From contig JALFYY010000013.1 of the NCBI GenBank assembly GCA_022783865.1, positions 62,001-126,000 on the forward strand: a stretch of 64,000 nt of DNA, read 5' to 3'. Origin of the DNA: Bacteroidales bacterium. Lineage in GTDB: Bacteria > Bacteroidota > Bacteroidia > Bacteroidales > Paludibacteraceae. A program made the translations under genes and the position numbers. Under the pieces are notes generated by a model. It worked only from the letters and a program-made list of their open reading frames with translations. It ran no database searches and had not been told where the DNA came from. Below are positions 16,353 through 25,374 of this stretch, piece after piece. The first letter of the stretch is position 1; each line of letters opens with the position of its first letter.

Positions 16353-18413
16353 ATGAGTAAAGGTAATATCGGGGTGACATCAGACAATATCTTCCCCATT
16401 ATCAAGAAATTTCTCTATTCCGACCACGAGATTTTCCTTCGTGAATTGGTTTCGAATGCCGTGGATGCCACGCAAAAACTCAAGACTTTGGCTTCGGTGG
16501 GCGAGTTCAAAGGCGAACTCGGCGATACCCGTGTGCGTGTCAGTATCGATAAGAATAAGAAGACGCTCACTGTTTCCGACCATGGTATAGGTATGTCCGC
16601 CGAAGAAGTGGATAAGTACATCAACCAGATTGCCATCTCGGGTGCCGAGGAGTTTGTCAACAAGTACAAAGACAATGTGCAAGCCATCATAGGGCACTTC
16701 GGATTAGGTTTCTATTCTGCCTTTATGGTCGCCACGAAGGTTGAGATATTCTCTCAGTCCTGGCGCGAAGAAGAAAAAGCGGTCCATTGGACTTGCTCGG
16801 GCAATCCCGACTATGAGATGGAAGAGACCATCAAAGCGGAACGCGGTACGGATATTGTCCTGCACCTTGATGATGAGAACCTCGACTTTCTCGAGGACAG
16901 CAAGATTCAGGGACTCCTTAATAAGTACTGCAAGTTCCTGCCCGTGGAGATAGTGTTTGGCAAGAAGAAAGAATGGAAAGACGGACGTGAGCAGGAGACG
17001 GGCGAGGACAATGTTATCAACGACGTCAATCCTGCATGGACACGCACACCGGCTGACTTGAAAGAAGAGGATTACGACAAGTTCTATCACGAACTCTATC
17101 CTGCGCAGATGGACGAACCGCTCTTCCATATCCACCTCAATGTGGACTATCCTTTCAACTTGACGGGTATTCTGTATTTCCCGCGTATCAAAAACAATCT
17201 GGATATCCACCGCAATAAGATCCAGCTCTATTGCAATCAGGTGTTCGTAACCGACGAAGTGGAGAATATCGTACCGGAGTATCTTACTCTGTTGCATGGT
17301 GTGATTGATTCGCCCGATATTCCGCTGAACGTGTCGCGCTCCTACCTGCAGTCCGATCAGAATGTGAAGAAAATATCGTCGTATATCACCCGCAAAGTGG
17401 CTGACCAACTGGCGGATATCTTCAAGAACAAACGTGAGGAGTTCGAACAGAAGTGGAACGATATTGCGCTCTTCATGCGCTTTGGTATGTTGTCCGATGA
17501 GAAGTTCTACGAGCGTGCCGTCAAGTTTGCGCTCTTGGAGGACATCGACCATAAGTACTACACCATAGAGGAGTATCAAGCCGCCGTAAAGGACAATCAG
17601 ACCGACAAAGACGGAAACCTCATCTGCCTTTATACACAAGATGAAGAGAAAGCCTACCCGTATATCCAACGCGCCAAAGCGAAGGGCTACAATGTCCTCT
17701 TGATGAACGGGGAACTTGATGTGCACTATATTTCGCAAGCCGAGCAGAAGAACGAGAAACTGCGTTTTGTGCGTGTGGACTCCGATGTGATAGAGAACCT
17801 TATCCGCAAAGAGGACGCTGAGAAGACTGTATTGACGCCGGCAGAAGAAGACGCGCTGCGGTTCTCCTTCGAGTCGCAACTGCCCAAGGAGGGAACTACG
17901 CAATATATGGTCAGCGTCGATACGGTGAGCAGCGATGCGCTTCCTGTGTTCCTCACGCAGAACGAGTTCATGCGCCGTATGAAAGACATGTCTGCTCACC
18001 AGCAGGGTATGTCGTTCTACGGTCAGATGCCCGACCAATACAATCTGGTTGTCAATGCCGCGCACCCGTTGGTAAAAGACCTCTTGCAGACTATCCAAAC
18101 GGCTTTGGCGGACAAGGTGGCTCCGTTGGACGAACAGATAGCTGCCAAAGAAACGGAGAAAGAGCAACTCCAAGCCGCCCAGAAGGATAAGAAACAGGAT
18201 GAGTTGACAGAGGAAGAGAAGAATGCCGTGACGGAGGTAACCAAGACGTTGGCAGATTTGCGCAACGGGAAGAAGCAGCTCTATGCCGATTATGCGAAAG
18301 AGAACAAAGAGATTTCGCAATTGGTGGACATAGCTCTTCTGGCTTCGGGCTTGTTGAAAGGCGAAGCGTTGGCTGCCTTTGTGAACCGCTCGGTAAGTCT
18401 GTTGGGCAAATAA
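16353..18413 (+). CDS. htpG: Molecular chaperone HtpG (Hsp90)
   Basis: ATP-driven dimeric chaperone of the cytosol, 686 residues. N-terminal GHKL ATPase: EIFLRELVSNAVDATQKL (Glu and Asn for Mg-ATP), DHGIGMS, GHFGLGFYSAFMVA lid region. Middle domain includes the client/ATP-contact stretch NVSRSYLQSD. The C-terminal dimerisation domain contains a long charged, Glu/Lys/Gln-rich insertion (about 600-660, KETEKEQLQAAQKDKKQDEL). Such insertions are common in Bacteroidota HtpG as far as I recall. Own promoter; followed by two palindromic repeats, the second acting as terminator. Confidence 0.97.
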   Translation: MSKGNIGVTSDNIFPIIKKFLYSDHEIFLRELVSNAVDATQKLKTLASVGEFKGELGDTRVRVSIDKNKKTLTVSDHGIGMSAEEVDKYINQIAISGAEEFVNKYKDNVQAIIGHFGLGFYSAFMVATKVEIFSQSWREEEKAVHWTCSGNPDYEMEETIKAERGTDIVLHLDDENLDFLEDSKIQGLLNKYCKFLPVEIVFGKKKEWKDGREQETGEDNVINDVNPAWTRTPADLKEEDYDKFYHELYPAQMDEPLFHIHLNVDYPFNLTGILYFPRIKNNLDIHRNKIQLYCNQVFVTDEVENIVPEYLTLLHGVIDSPDIPLNVSRSYLQSDQNVKKISSYITRKVADQLADIFKNKREEFEQKWNDIALFMRFGMLSDEKFYERAVKFALLEDIDHKYYTIEEYQAAVKDNQTDKDGNLICLYTQDEEKAYPYIQRAKAKGYNVLLMNGELDVHYISQAEQKNEKLRFVRVDSDVIENLIRKEDAEKTVLTPAEEDALRFSFESQLPKEGTTQYMVSVDTVSSDALPVFLTQNEFMRRMKDMSAHQQGMSFYGQMPDQYNLVVNAAHPLVKDLLQTIQTALADKVAPLDEQIAAKETEKEQLQAAQKDKKQDELTEEEKNAVTEVTKTLADLRNGKKQLYADYAKENKEISQLVDIALLASGLLKGEALAAFVNRSVSLLGK

Positions 18414-18419
18414 TAAAGT

Positions 18420-18495
18420 GTAGAGACGGGGCGTGCCCCGTCTCAGAAAATGCGGCAATGATAGTAGAGACGGGGTGTGCCCCGTCTCTTTTTGT
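18420..18495 (+). terminator. Pair of A palindromes 44 bases apart; second is a terminator
   Basis: GAGACGGGGC/GCCCCGTCTC stems start at 18420 and 18464, exactly 44 bases apart. The second (GTAGAGACGGGG-TGTGCCCCGTCTC) is followed by TTTTTTG, so it would work as an intrinsic terminator for htpG. Confidence 0.75.
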
Positions 18496-18546
18496 TATAG
18501 GGTGCTTCCCTATACATACTGTCGTGCTCTCATCAGGCATCGTTTC

Positions 18547-18590
18547 CTTTAAGGATACTTTATGGATACTTTAGGGATAGCGTAGGGATA
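18547..18590. repeat. 11-base tandem array (CTTTAGGGATA)
   Basis: Four units: CTTTAAGGATA, CTTTATGGATA, CTTTAGGGATA, GCGTAGGGATA. The second and third units are identical to units at 42930-42951. Confidence 0.85.
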
Positions 18591-18754
18591 TGCGCTGCAA
18601 AAAAGTCCTCTTTGTATTCCCGCAAATGACGGATATTGTCCCCATAAATGGTGATTATCGTAAAGGCTGTGCAGGCGGTAAAAATCCTAAAAATAGGGGA
18701 TTGCAGTACAATATTATTGTCTGTACTTTTTCGGCGCAAAACGACAACAAGTAT

Positions 18755-19117
18755 ATGACGAATATGTACAAAGGTAAATCTGTAGCAGTGTTGGTGCTGC
18801 TTTCATCTTTGAGTTTCAGTATTTTATATGCAGAAGAACCCCTGCCGTCGGCAAAGCCTGTGTGTGTCGATACGTTATCGGTAACGTATGCGGGAGACGA
18901 ATCAGTTCTCGTCAAGCGTTCCGAGTGGGAAGCTTTGTTACGCCGAGTGGAGCGTTTGGAAGTGGATGCCCTTTCTGGTGCGACGCCTGTGGAAGAACCG
19001 CAGAGAGAAGATACGGTGAAAAAGCCGATTCCCGCAGCCACCGGTATGAAAAATATGTTTGTATGCTATCCCTCATATCATTTGGTACGGTTTTTGTCTT
19101 TTGTCCTTGTTCCTTAG
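18755..19117 (+). CDS. Small secreted or periplasmic protein, unknown
   Basis: 120 residues from the ATG at 18755 (the frame is open further upstream but the signal peptide begins here). Signal sequence YKGKSVAVLVLLSSLSFSILYA, then a short mature part with a helical, charged segment (RSEWEALLRRVERLEVDAL, possibly a coiled coil). I recognise no family. The C-terminus (VCYPSYHLVRFLSFVLVP) looks unnatural for this protein: it is encoded by T-rich repeat DNA closely similar to the non-coding sequence at 1420-1456, and its TAG overlaps an 8-base array. The original end may have been displaced by repeat spread. Confidence 0.5.
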   Translation: MTNMYKGKSVAVLVLLSSLSFSILYAEEPLPSAKPVCVDTLSVTYAGDESVLVKRSEWEALLRRVERLEVDALSGATPVEEPQREDTVKKPIPAATGMKNMFVCYPSYHLVRFLSFVLVP

Positions 19118-19148
19118 TCAAATCGTCAAATTGTCAAATCGTCCAATC
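19117..19148. repeat. 8-base tandem array (GTCAAATC)
   Basis: Four units GTCAAATC, GTCAAATT, GTCAAATC, GTCCAATC exactly fill the space between the preceding stop codon and the next ATG. Confidence 0.8.
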
Positions 19149-19149
19149 T

Positions 19150-19437
19150 ATGTCATTTTATGGTATCATAATAGGAGCCGCAGTGTTTCTTTGTATAGGT
19201 CTTTTCCATCCGATAGTGATTAAGTCGGAATACTATTTCGGCAAACGTTGTTGGTGGGTCTTTCTATTGGTGGGGATAGTGGCGTTGGTGGCGTCATTGT
19301 TTGTACGTTCTGATGTCTTCTCTATCGTGTTGGGTGTATTCTCTTTTTCTTGCTTTTGGAGTATTTTCGAGTTGTTCGAGCAGGAGAAACGGGTTGAGCG
19401 CGGTTGGTTTCCGCGCAACCCTAAGCGCAAGCACTGA
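19150..19437 (+). CDS. DUF4491 family small membrane protein
   Basis: 95 residues with three hydrophobic helices. The opening SFYGIIIGAAVFLCIGLFHP, the SEYYFGKRCWWVFL stretch and the ending FELFEQEKRVERGWFPRNPKR match the DUF4491 family of Bacteroidota and Firmicutes, whose function is unknown. The longer open frame starting at 18862 runs through the preceding gene out of phase; the ATG at 19150 gives the family's usual start and length. It directly follows an 8-base array. Confidence 0.85.
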   Translation: MSFYGIIIGAAVFLCIGLFHPIVIKSEYYFGKRCWWVFLLVGIVALVASLFVRSDVFSIVLGVFSFSCFWSIFELFEQEKRVERGWFPRNPKRKH

Positions 19438-19596
19438 AGAAGATTGCTTTATACGAACGCTGTTTGTATGGGACTTGCTTTATGTAACCGCCTCTGCCGG
19501 CGGAAAATAAAGCCGTAGGCAGGTGATATTGTCAAATAGTGCTGCATTATTGTCAATATTTCTATAGAAAGGTTTTTATAGTCCTGAATTTTTCAT

Positions 19597-19604
19597 TACC
19601 TTTG
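19597..19604 (+). promoter_or_regulatory. -7 box for lepA
   Basis: TACCTTTG, 71 bases ahead of the lepA ATG; -33 not clear. Confidence 0.6.
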
Positions 19605-19675
19605 CAGTCGTTAAAATGGAGAATAGGGCTTGTGTTGTAGAAAGCGCGGTCCTGAGATGTGATTACGACTACGAA

Positions 19676-21493
19676 ATGAAACATATACGCAACTTTTGTA
19701 TCATTGCCCATATCGACCACGGCAAATCTACTTTGGCAGACCGCTTGCTGGAATACACGCATACGATTGCGCAAAAGGACATGGAGAACCAGGTGTTGGA
19801 CAACATGGACTTGGAGCGTGAGCGCGGTATCACTATCAAGAGTCATGCCATACAGATGGATTATCAGTACCGTCGTTCTGCCGCAGATAGTAGTTTGCCG
19901 GAAGAAGGGCATTATACGCTGAACCTGATAGATACTCCCGGACATGTGGATTTCTCATACGAGGTGAGCCGCAGCATTGCTGCTTGCGAAGGTGCGCTGT
20001 TGGTGGTGGATGCTTCGCAGGGAGTACAGGCGCAGACAATCAGCAACCTCTATATGGCGTTGGAGAACGACCTCGAAATTATCCCCGTGATGAACAAATG
20101 CGATATGGATTCTGCAATGCCGGATACGGTGGAAGATGAGATAGTGGACTTGTTAGGCTGCAAGCGTGAAGAGATTATCCGTGCGAGCGGCAAAACAGGG
20201 CAGGGGGTAGAGGAAATTTTGCAGGCGATAGTAGAACGCGTTCCTGCACCCGTAGGCGATGCGGACGCACCCCTTCAGTGCTTGATATTCGACTCTGTGT
20301 TCAACTCTTTCCGTGGTATCATTGCCTATTTCAAAGTGGTGAACGGAGTGTTGCGCTCGGGCGACCGTGTGAAGTTCTTCAATACGGGCAAAGAGTACGA
20401 TGCCGACGAAATAGGTGTACTCAAACTGAATATGCAGCCTACCCGTGAACTCCGTACGGGCGATGTGGGTTATATCATCAGCGGTATCAAGACCTCCACT
20501 GAGGTGAAGGTGGGTGATACGATAACGCATGTGGCGCGTCCTTGTGCGCAAGCGATTGCGGGCTTTGAGGAAGTGAAACCGATGGTGTTTGCCGGCGTTT
20601 ATCCTATCGAAACGGAGGACTTCGAGAACCTTCGTGCCAGTTTGGAGAAACTGCAACTTAACGATGCTTCGCTCACGTTCTCGCCGGAGAGTTCCGTAGC
20701 TTTGGGCTTCGGTTTCCGTTGCGGTTTCTTGGGATTGCTCCACATGGAGATAGTGCAGGAGCGGCTCGACCGTGAGTTTGATATGGACGTCATTACCACA
20801 GTGCCGAACGTAAGTTACCTTGTGTATGACAAACAAGGTGAGGTGAAGGAAGTCCACAATCCAGCCGGTATGCCCGATCAGACACTCATCGACCATATAG
20901 AAGAACCCTATATCCGCGCTTCGATTATCACAACCACCAACTTTATCGGTCCTATCATGACACTCTGTTTGGAGAAACGCGGTGAGTTGGTGAAACAGGA
21001 GTATATATCGGGGAACCGTGTAGAGATATATTTCGATTTGCCGCTCGGTGAGATAGTGATTGATTTCTATGACAAACTCAAATCCATTTCGAAAGGTTAT
21101 GCTTCGTTCGATTATCACCCGAACGGCTATCGCCCTTCCAAACTCGTAAAGTTGGATATTCTCTTGAATGGCGAACCTGTAGATGCACTGTCCACTTTGA
21201 CGCATGTTGACAATGCGGTGGATTTTGGACGCCGTATGTGTGAGAAACTCAAAGAGTTGCTTCCGCGTCAGCAGTTCGATATAGCCATACAGGCAGCCAT
21301 AGGGGCAAAGATTATAGCACGGGAGACGGTCAAGCAGGTGCGCAAAGACGTGCTGGCGAAGTGCTATGGCGGTGACGTAAGCCGGAAACGCAAGTTGTTG
21401 GAGAAACAGAAGAAAGGCAAGAAGCGTATGAAGCAGATTGGTAATGTGGAAGTGCCGCAAAAAGCCTTCCTTGCCGTCCTTAAATTGGATTGA
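19676..21493 (+). CDS. lepA: Elongation factor 4 (LepA)
   Basis: Translational GTPase of 605 residues that acts on ribosomes during initiation/biogenesis or back-translocation. GTPase motifs: G1 [10 protein letters not shown]2 RGITIKS, G3 DTPGHVD, G4 NKCD. The C-terminal LepA-specific domain contains [20 protein letters not shown] and the family hallmark [22 protein letters not shown]. The ATG at 19676 is preferred over an in-frame ATG at 19616, which is too close to the promoter and adds a tail without homology ([12 protein letters not shown]). Monocistronic, followed by a B element. Confidence 0.97.
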   Translation: MKHIRNFCIIAHIDHGKSTLADRLLEYTHTIAQKDMENQVLDNMDLERERGITIKSHAIQMDYQYRRSAADSSLPEEGHYTLNLIDTPGHVDFSYEVSRSIAACEGALLVVDASQGVQAQTISNLYMALENDLEIIPVMNKCDMDSAMPDTVEDEIVDLLGCKREEIIRASGKTGQGVEEILQAIVERVPAPVGDADAPLQCLIFDSVFNSFRGIIAYFKVVNGVLRSGDRVKFFNTGKEYDADEIGVLKLNMQPTRELRTGDVGYIISGIKTSTEVKVGDTITHVARPCAQAIAGFEEVKPMVFAGVYPIETEDFENLRASLEKLQLNDASLTFSPESSVALGFGFRCGFLGLLHMEIVQERLDREFDMDVITTVPNVSYLVYDKQGEVKEVHNPAGMPDQTLIDHIEEPYIRASIITTTNFIGPIMTLCLEKRGELVKQEYISGNRVEIYFDLPLGEIVIDFYDKLKSISKGYASFDYHPNGYRPSKLVKLDILLNGEPVDALSTLTHVDNAVDFGRRMCEKLKELLPRQQFDIAIQAAIGAKIIARETVKQVRKDVLAKCYGGDVSRKRKLLEKQKKGKKRMKQIGNVEVPQKAFLAVLKLD

Positions 21494-21496
21494 TAT

Positions 21497-21524
21497 TGTC
21501 GGGGTGTGGGTGTCCCGCCCGCAT
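21497..21524 (+). repeat. B element
   Basis: TGTCGGGGTGTGGG-TGTCCCGCCCGCAT begins three bases after the lepA stop; degenerate 8-base units (ATCATCAA, ATAGTCAA) follow up to the antiporter gene. Confidence 0.75.
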
Positions 21525-21596
21525 CAACGTAAATGAATAGTACAATCATCAAATAGTCAAATAGGGCTTTGCCCGGTAAAATTGTGAAATAGAACT

Positions 21597-22916
21597 ATGG
21601 AAGAACTCGTACATTCTGCATGGAGTATGATTCCCTTTGGTTTGATGCTCCTTATGATTGCCGTCGGACCGCTTGTGGCGGAACATTGGTGGGAAAAGAA
21701 CAGTAACAAACTAATCGTATCGCTTGCTTTGGGCGTACCCACAGCTGTGTGTCTGATTATTGGAGATATGCAGCACGAATTGGAACACCAGGTGCTATAC
21801 GACTATGTGCCGTTCATTATTCTGCTGCTGTCGCTCTTTGTCATTACCGGTGGTATCCACCTCAGTGGCGATATCAAAGCCAAACCGTGGATTAACACAT
21901 CCTTTCTCGGAATAGGATGGATCTTGGCGAGTATCATGGGAACTACGGGAGCCGCTATGCTCCTTATCCGTCCTCTGATTACTACCAACCAGCAACGTAA
22001 GTACAAAGTACATACCATTCTCTTTTTCATAGCCTTGGTAGCCAATTGCGGCGGACTCCTTACACCGCTCGGTGACCCTCCGTTGTTTATGCTCTTCTTG
22101 AGAGGTGCCGGGTTTACATGGTTCTTGCACTTGCTGCCTGAATGGGCTTTCACCGGACTGCTCTTGCTGCTTATCTATTTCCTGACAGATACGTATTTCT
22201 ATAAGAAAGAGCATTGGACATCCCTGTCGGCAGACTCGCGTGAACAAGTGCCTTTGCGCTTGGGAGGCAGTATCAACTTTATCTATCTGCTGGGCGTAGT
22301 TTTGTCGGTGGCTTTCATCAATGAGGGTACCATCAAACAAATGGGCGAAGCAGATGCCCCGCTGTGGCTCAAATACATGCGCGAGATAGTATTGCTCTCC
22401 TTGACAGGTCTCTCGCTTTATACCACCAAACACAAAGTGCGCTATGAACTCAATAAATACTCATGGTCGCCTATCATCGAGGTGGCAGTACTCTTCCTTG
22501 GTATCTTTACTACCATGACGCCTGCTCTTGCTTATCTTTCCGCTCATGCTCCCCAACTTGGACTGAGCCACACTTGGCAGTTCTATTATTCGACAGGCGT
22601 GCTTTCCGCTTTCCTTGATAATACGCCGACGGCAGTTGCTTTTCATAGTGTGGCTCAAGGACTGACGCCTGACCAGATGACTGCTTTCGGCGGTACATTG
22701 GTGGCCGGTATCCCTGAGATACTGCTCAAAGCCATATCGCTTGCCGCTGTTATGTTCGGCTCGCTCACGTATATAGGCAACGGACCAAACTTTATGGTGA
22801 AAGCCATTGCCGAAGAGAATGGTATCAAAATGCCTTCGTTCTTCGGATATATGCTTCGCTTCTCGCTTGTAGTGCTGCTGCCGATTTATGTGCTGGTGCA
22901 ACTGCTGTTCTTATAA
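21597..22916 (+). CDS. Sodium:proton antiporter, NhaD/citrate-transporter-like superfamily
   Basis: Inner-membrane protein of 439 residues with about 11-12 helices. The motif GGLLTPLGDPPLFMLFLRG (about 145-165) is typical of NhaD-type antiporters in the ion transporter superfamily, as is the paired ...DNTPTAVAFHS and YIGNGPNFMVKA in the C-terminal half, giving the inverted repeat of two discontinuous helices. It probably exports Na+ in exchange for protons. First gene of a likely operon with the Wzz-like gene 22 bases downstream. Confidence 0.9.
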   Translation: MEELVHSAWSMIPFGLMLLMIAVGPLVAEHWWEKNSNKLIVSLALGVPTAVCLIIGDMQHELEHQVLYDYVPFIILLLSLFVITGGIHLSGDIKAKPWINTSFLGIGWILASIMGTTGAAMLLIRPLITTNQQRKYKVHTILFFIALVANCGGLLTPLGDPPLFMLFLRGAGFTWFLHLLPEWAFTGLLLLLIYFLTDTYFYKKEHWTSLSADSREQVPLRLGGSINFIYLLGVVLSVAFINEGTIKQMGEADAPLWLKYMREIVLLSLTGLSLYTTKHKVRYELNKYSWSPIIEVAVLFLGIFTTMTPALAYLSAHAPQLGLSHTWQFYYSTGVLSAFLDNTPTAVAFHSVAQGLTPDQMTAFGGTLVAGIPEILLKAISLAAVMFGSLTYIGNGPNFMVKAIAEENGIKMPSFFGYMLRFSLVVLLPIYVLVQLLFL

Positions 22917-22938
22917 TAACCGATAAAAACTATTGATT

Positions 22939-23907
22939 ATGTCTGAAGCAAAGGATATGAATCTGTTTGATCTCTGTGCCGCATTTTTCCGTTGGATAGG
23001 CAGATGTTGTATGACACTCATTCGTTGGGTAGGTGAATCTCTGCGCTTGACATGGCGTTGGTGGTTTGTGGTATTGCCGGTGATGGCTATTGTCTTGGGC
23101 ATGGGCTTGTGGTACTCGCGTACCGACAACCGTATCTACGAAGTGAACGCTATTGCTCATCTCTATGGTCCTACCGTTGACGATGTGAATCAGGTATATG
23201 GTGCATTGGCAAACGCTCTGCCGATGAGCGTGTCAGCTACGCAATCGTTGCCTGCTCTCTTGCAATTGGATCCTGCTGCCACACGTACTCTGCGCCGTTT
23301 CGAAACCTTTCCCGTTATCGATAGCCGGCACGATTCTGTCGCCGACTATGTGGACTTCAAAAGGAAAGCCAAATTTAGTGATACGATTAACGTTGTGATG
23401 GCGTCCCGTATCAATCTGCAGTTCCGCACCAAACAACCGGATATGGTTCCGCAAGTTGAAACGGCAATAGTCAATTATCTTAATAGTAATACTGCATTCC
23501 AAGCGGCTTACGGAACCAAATTAGCGACTTTGCAACGAGAATATCGTTTCTGTCACGAACAAATAGAAAAAGCTGATTCACTTTCTACAGCATTCTATTT
23601 CGACCAAGGGGCTAACAAAGCACTTATGTACGACCGCTGGGAACTTCTGGTTGGTACACGGCAGATAGAGTTGGTTCATCCACAGATTATCAGTCTCTTC
23701 CGTTATACCAAGAAAGTGGACAAAGAGTTGGCATTGGCAACTGCGCCCGTTGTGCTGGAACAAGGATTCGTAATCAATGCGAAACCGATAAACGGCTGGA
23801 AGAAATGGACTGTTATCGGATTGGTAGCAGGTTATTTGTTGGGTTGTCTTATGGCACTTATCATCGACCGTCGCAAAGCTATATTCGCTTGGCTCTCTCA
23901 GAAATAA
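22939..23907 (+). CDS. Wzz-like chain-length determinant/coiled-coil membrane protein
   Basis: 322 residues with one N-terminal helix (about 38-58, WWFVVLPVMAIVLGMGLWYS) and one near the C-terminus (WTVIGLVAGYLLGCLMALIID). The large periplasmic part between them and the AKPINGWKKW stretch just before the second helix give the topology of Wzz/PCP proteins, which control polysaccharide chain length. No kinase domain is present and no polysaccharide genes are nearby, so the role is inferred from shape. The ATG at 22939 is chosen over TTG two codons upstream. The stop (TAA) directly abuts the comF ATG. Confidence 0.75.
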   Translation: MSEAKDMNLFDLCAAFFRWIGRCCMTLIRWVGESLRLTWRWWFVVLPVMAIVLGMGLWYSRTDNRIYEVNAIAHLYGPTVDDVNQVYGALANALPMSVSATQSLPALLQLDPAATRTLRRFETFPVIDSRHDSVADYVDFKRKAKFSDTINVVMASRINLQFRTKQPDMVPQVETAIVNYLNSNTAFQAAYGTKLATLQREYRFCHEQIEKADSLSTAFYFDQGANKALMYDRWELLVGTRQIELVHPQIISLFRYTKKVDKELALATAPVVLEQGFVINAKPINGWKKWTVIGLVAGYLLGCLMALIIDRRKAIFAWLSQK

Positions 23908-24654
23908 ATGACCTTCTGGCAATACATACAATGCGGATGGAAAGGATTAACTGACCTTTTCTATCCGCATTGTTGTTGGCATTGCGGACAGAAGTTGGAC
24001 GATGATACTGTCTATCTTTGTCCCGATTGTGAAGCGCATCTTCCACGTACTGAGATGGCACACATGCGGGATAATAAGGTGGAATTGCTGTTCTGGGATA
24101 TTCAGAAGTTTGTACGCGGCGGTGCCTTTTGCTTCTATGGTCGCGATGAATGCTTTCGTTCTTTGATACGCCGTCTCAAATATTCCTCTTCGCCCGAGAT
24201 AGGTATTTATTTGGGGTGCTTGGCAGCCCGGGAGTTTATGGAGAAAGGTTTCTTTCAGGATATTGATGTAATTGTTCCCGTTCCGCTTCACCCTAAACGG
24301 GAAAGAAAGCGAGGATACAATCAGGCGGAAATGATAGCTCGTGGACTATCCGCTGTAACAGGTATTCCGGTGGATACGATGCACCTCTGCCGAACGAAGA
24401 ACAATGCAACCCAAACCCGAAAACAACTTCAAGAACGGGCAGACAATACGCAAGGAATTTTCTCTCTTTGCCATCCTGAGAACTGGAGAAACAAGCATAT
24501 TCTCTTGGTGGATGATGTTATTACCACCGGTTCCACGCTTCGTTCTTGTATGAAAGTACTGACACCTGTCAGAGGGACACGGATTAGTGTGTTTGCTTTG
24601 GGCTTTTCTTCGTCTTCACCACTTTCTTCACGACGAAATACACTACCAAAATAG
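23908..24654 (+). CDS. comF: ComF family phosphoribosyltransferase-like protein
   Basis: 248 residues. The N-terminus has a four-cysteine zinc module (CCWHCG ... CPDC, about 22-45), then a type I PRTase fold with VPVPLHPKRERKRGYNQAE and the PRPP-binding loop ILLVDDVITTGSTL (about 195-208). ComF supports DNA uptake in naturally transformable bacteria, but in Bacteroidota its role is not established. ATG immediately follows the Wzz-like stop. The last 24 codons (SSSSPLSSRRNTLPK region) overlap the 3' end of the convergent DedA gene by 71 bases. Confidence 0.92.
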   Translation: MTFWQYIQCGWKGLTDLFYPHCCWHCGQKLDDDTVYLCPDCEAHLPRTEMAHMRDNKVELLFWDIQKFVRGGAFCFYGRDECFRSLIRRLKYSSSPEIGIYLGCLAAREFMEKGFFQDIDVIVPVPLHPKRERKRGYNQAEMIARGLSAVTGIPVDTMHLCRTKNNATQTRKQLQERADNTQGIFSLCHPENWRNKHILLVDDVITTGSTLRSCMKVLTPVRGTRISVFALGFSSSSPLSSRRNTLPK

Positions 24655-25354
24655 CCAGTAGGGCGAGTATAATCACTGATAGTTCGTGGCTGTACCGGTT
24701 GATAAGATCGGCTTGCCCGTGAGCGATATACCCCAGTAGTGCTAAGACGGAATTCCATAGGAAAGCTCCCAGGAATGTATATAGCAGAAAACTGCCGAAG
24801 TGCATGCGTGCTAATCCTGCAGGAATGGAAATGAGTTGTCTGATGCCCGGAATGAGCCGTCCGACGAAAGTGGATACTTTGCCGTGGTTATTAAAATAAT
24901 CTTCCGCTTTCCTGATTTTCTCACTGCTGAGCAAAAGCAGATGTCCCGCTTTGCTGTCGGCAAAAGCATAGATGATAGGGCGACCGAGCCAGAGCGATAA
25001 AAAGTAATTGATGATGGCACCTATCATTGCACCGAGCGTTCCGAAAAGAACGATGAACAGCACATTCAGTATATATGACGGACTCGCATTCAGACTGCTT
25101 TCTTCGTGCCCGGCTACATATACGGCAGGCGGAATCACTATCTCTGATGGAAAGGGAATAAAGCTGCTTTCTACTGCCATTAGAGCTGTGATACTGCCAT
25201 AGTTCATGTTTTTTGCATACCATCCTTCTATTCGCTGTATCATGGTTTGTTTGACCTCTGTTGTATCCGTTGCTATGGTATCGGAAGCGATATTGCTTTG
25301 CGCCATCATCGGCATAGCCGATATCATTATCAATAATAATACTCTTGTTCTCAT
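24584..25354 (-). CDS. DedA family membrane protein (SNARE-associated/VTT domain)
   Basis: 256 residues. A cleavable-looking signal peptide (RTRVLLLIMISAMPMMAQ) and a polar linker precede the usual DedA domain: ESSFIPFPSEIVIPPAVYVAG (motif E..P.P.E), the re-entrant loops, GRLIPGIRQLISIPAGLARM (the conserved FxRxxPxxR-like motif) and four to five helices. DedA proteins flip or transport undecaprenyl phosphate and other lipids across the inner membrane. The signal peptide is uncommon in the family. Its end overlaps comF; its start lies 20 bases after the TPR gene end. Confidence 0.9.
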   Translation of the reverse strand: MRTRVLLLIMISAMPMMAQSNIASDTIATDTTEVKQTMIQRIEGWYAKNMNYGSITALMAVESSFIPFPSEIVIPPAVYVAGHEESSLNASPSYILNVLFIVLFGTLGAMIGAIINYFLSLWLGRPIIYAFADSKAGHLLLLSSEKIRKAEDYFNNHGKVSTFVGRLIPGIRQLISIPAGLARMHFGSFLLYTFLGAFLWNSVLALLGYIAHGQADLINRYSHELSVIILALLAILVVYFVVKKVVKTKKSPKQTH

Positions 25355-25374
25355 TGTTCTTTTATCTTTTGTTC

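Larger units (their letters stand above)
18414..18754. other. Intergenic region after htpG
   Basis: Contains two A palindromes and a four-unit 11-base array. The rest (18600-18754) shows no gene and no clear promoter for the small secreted protein that follows. Confidence 0.6.

Noticed and set aside
16704..18458. 584-codon frame antisense to htpG
   Set aside because: Shadow of a highly biased gene; no start context and no recognisable motif. The same holds for long frames antisense to the M13 gene (1825-3447) and lepA (20153-21460).
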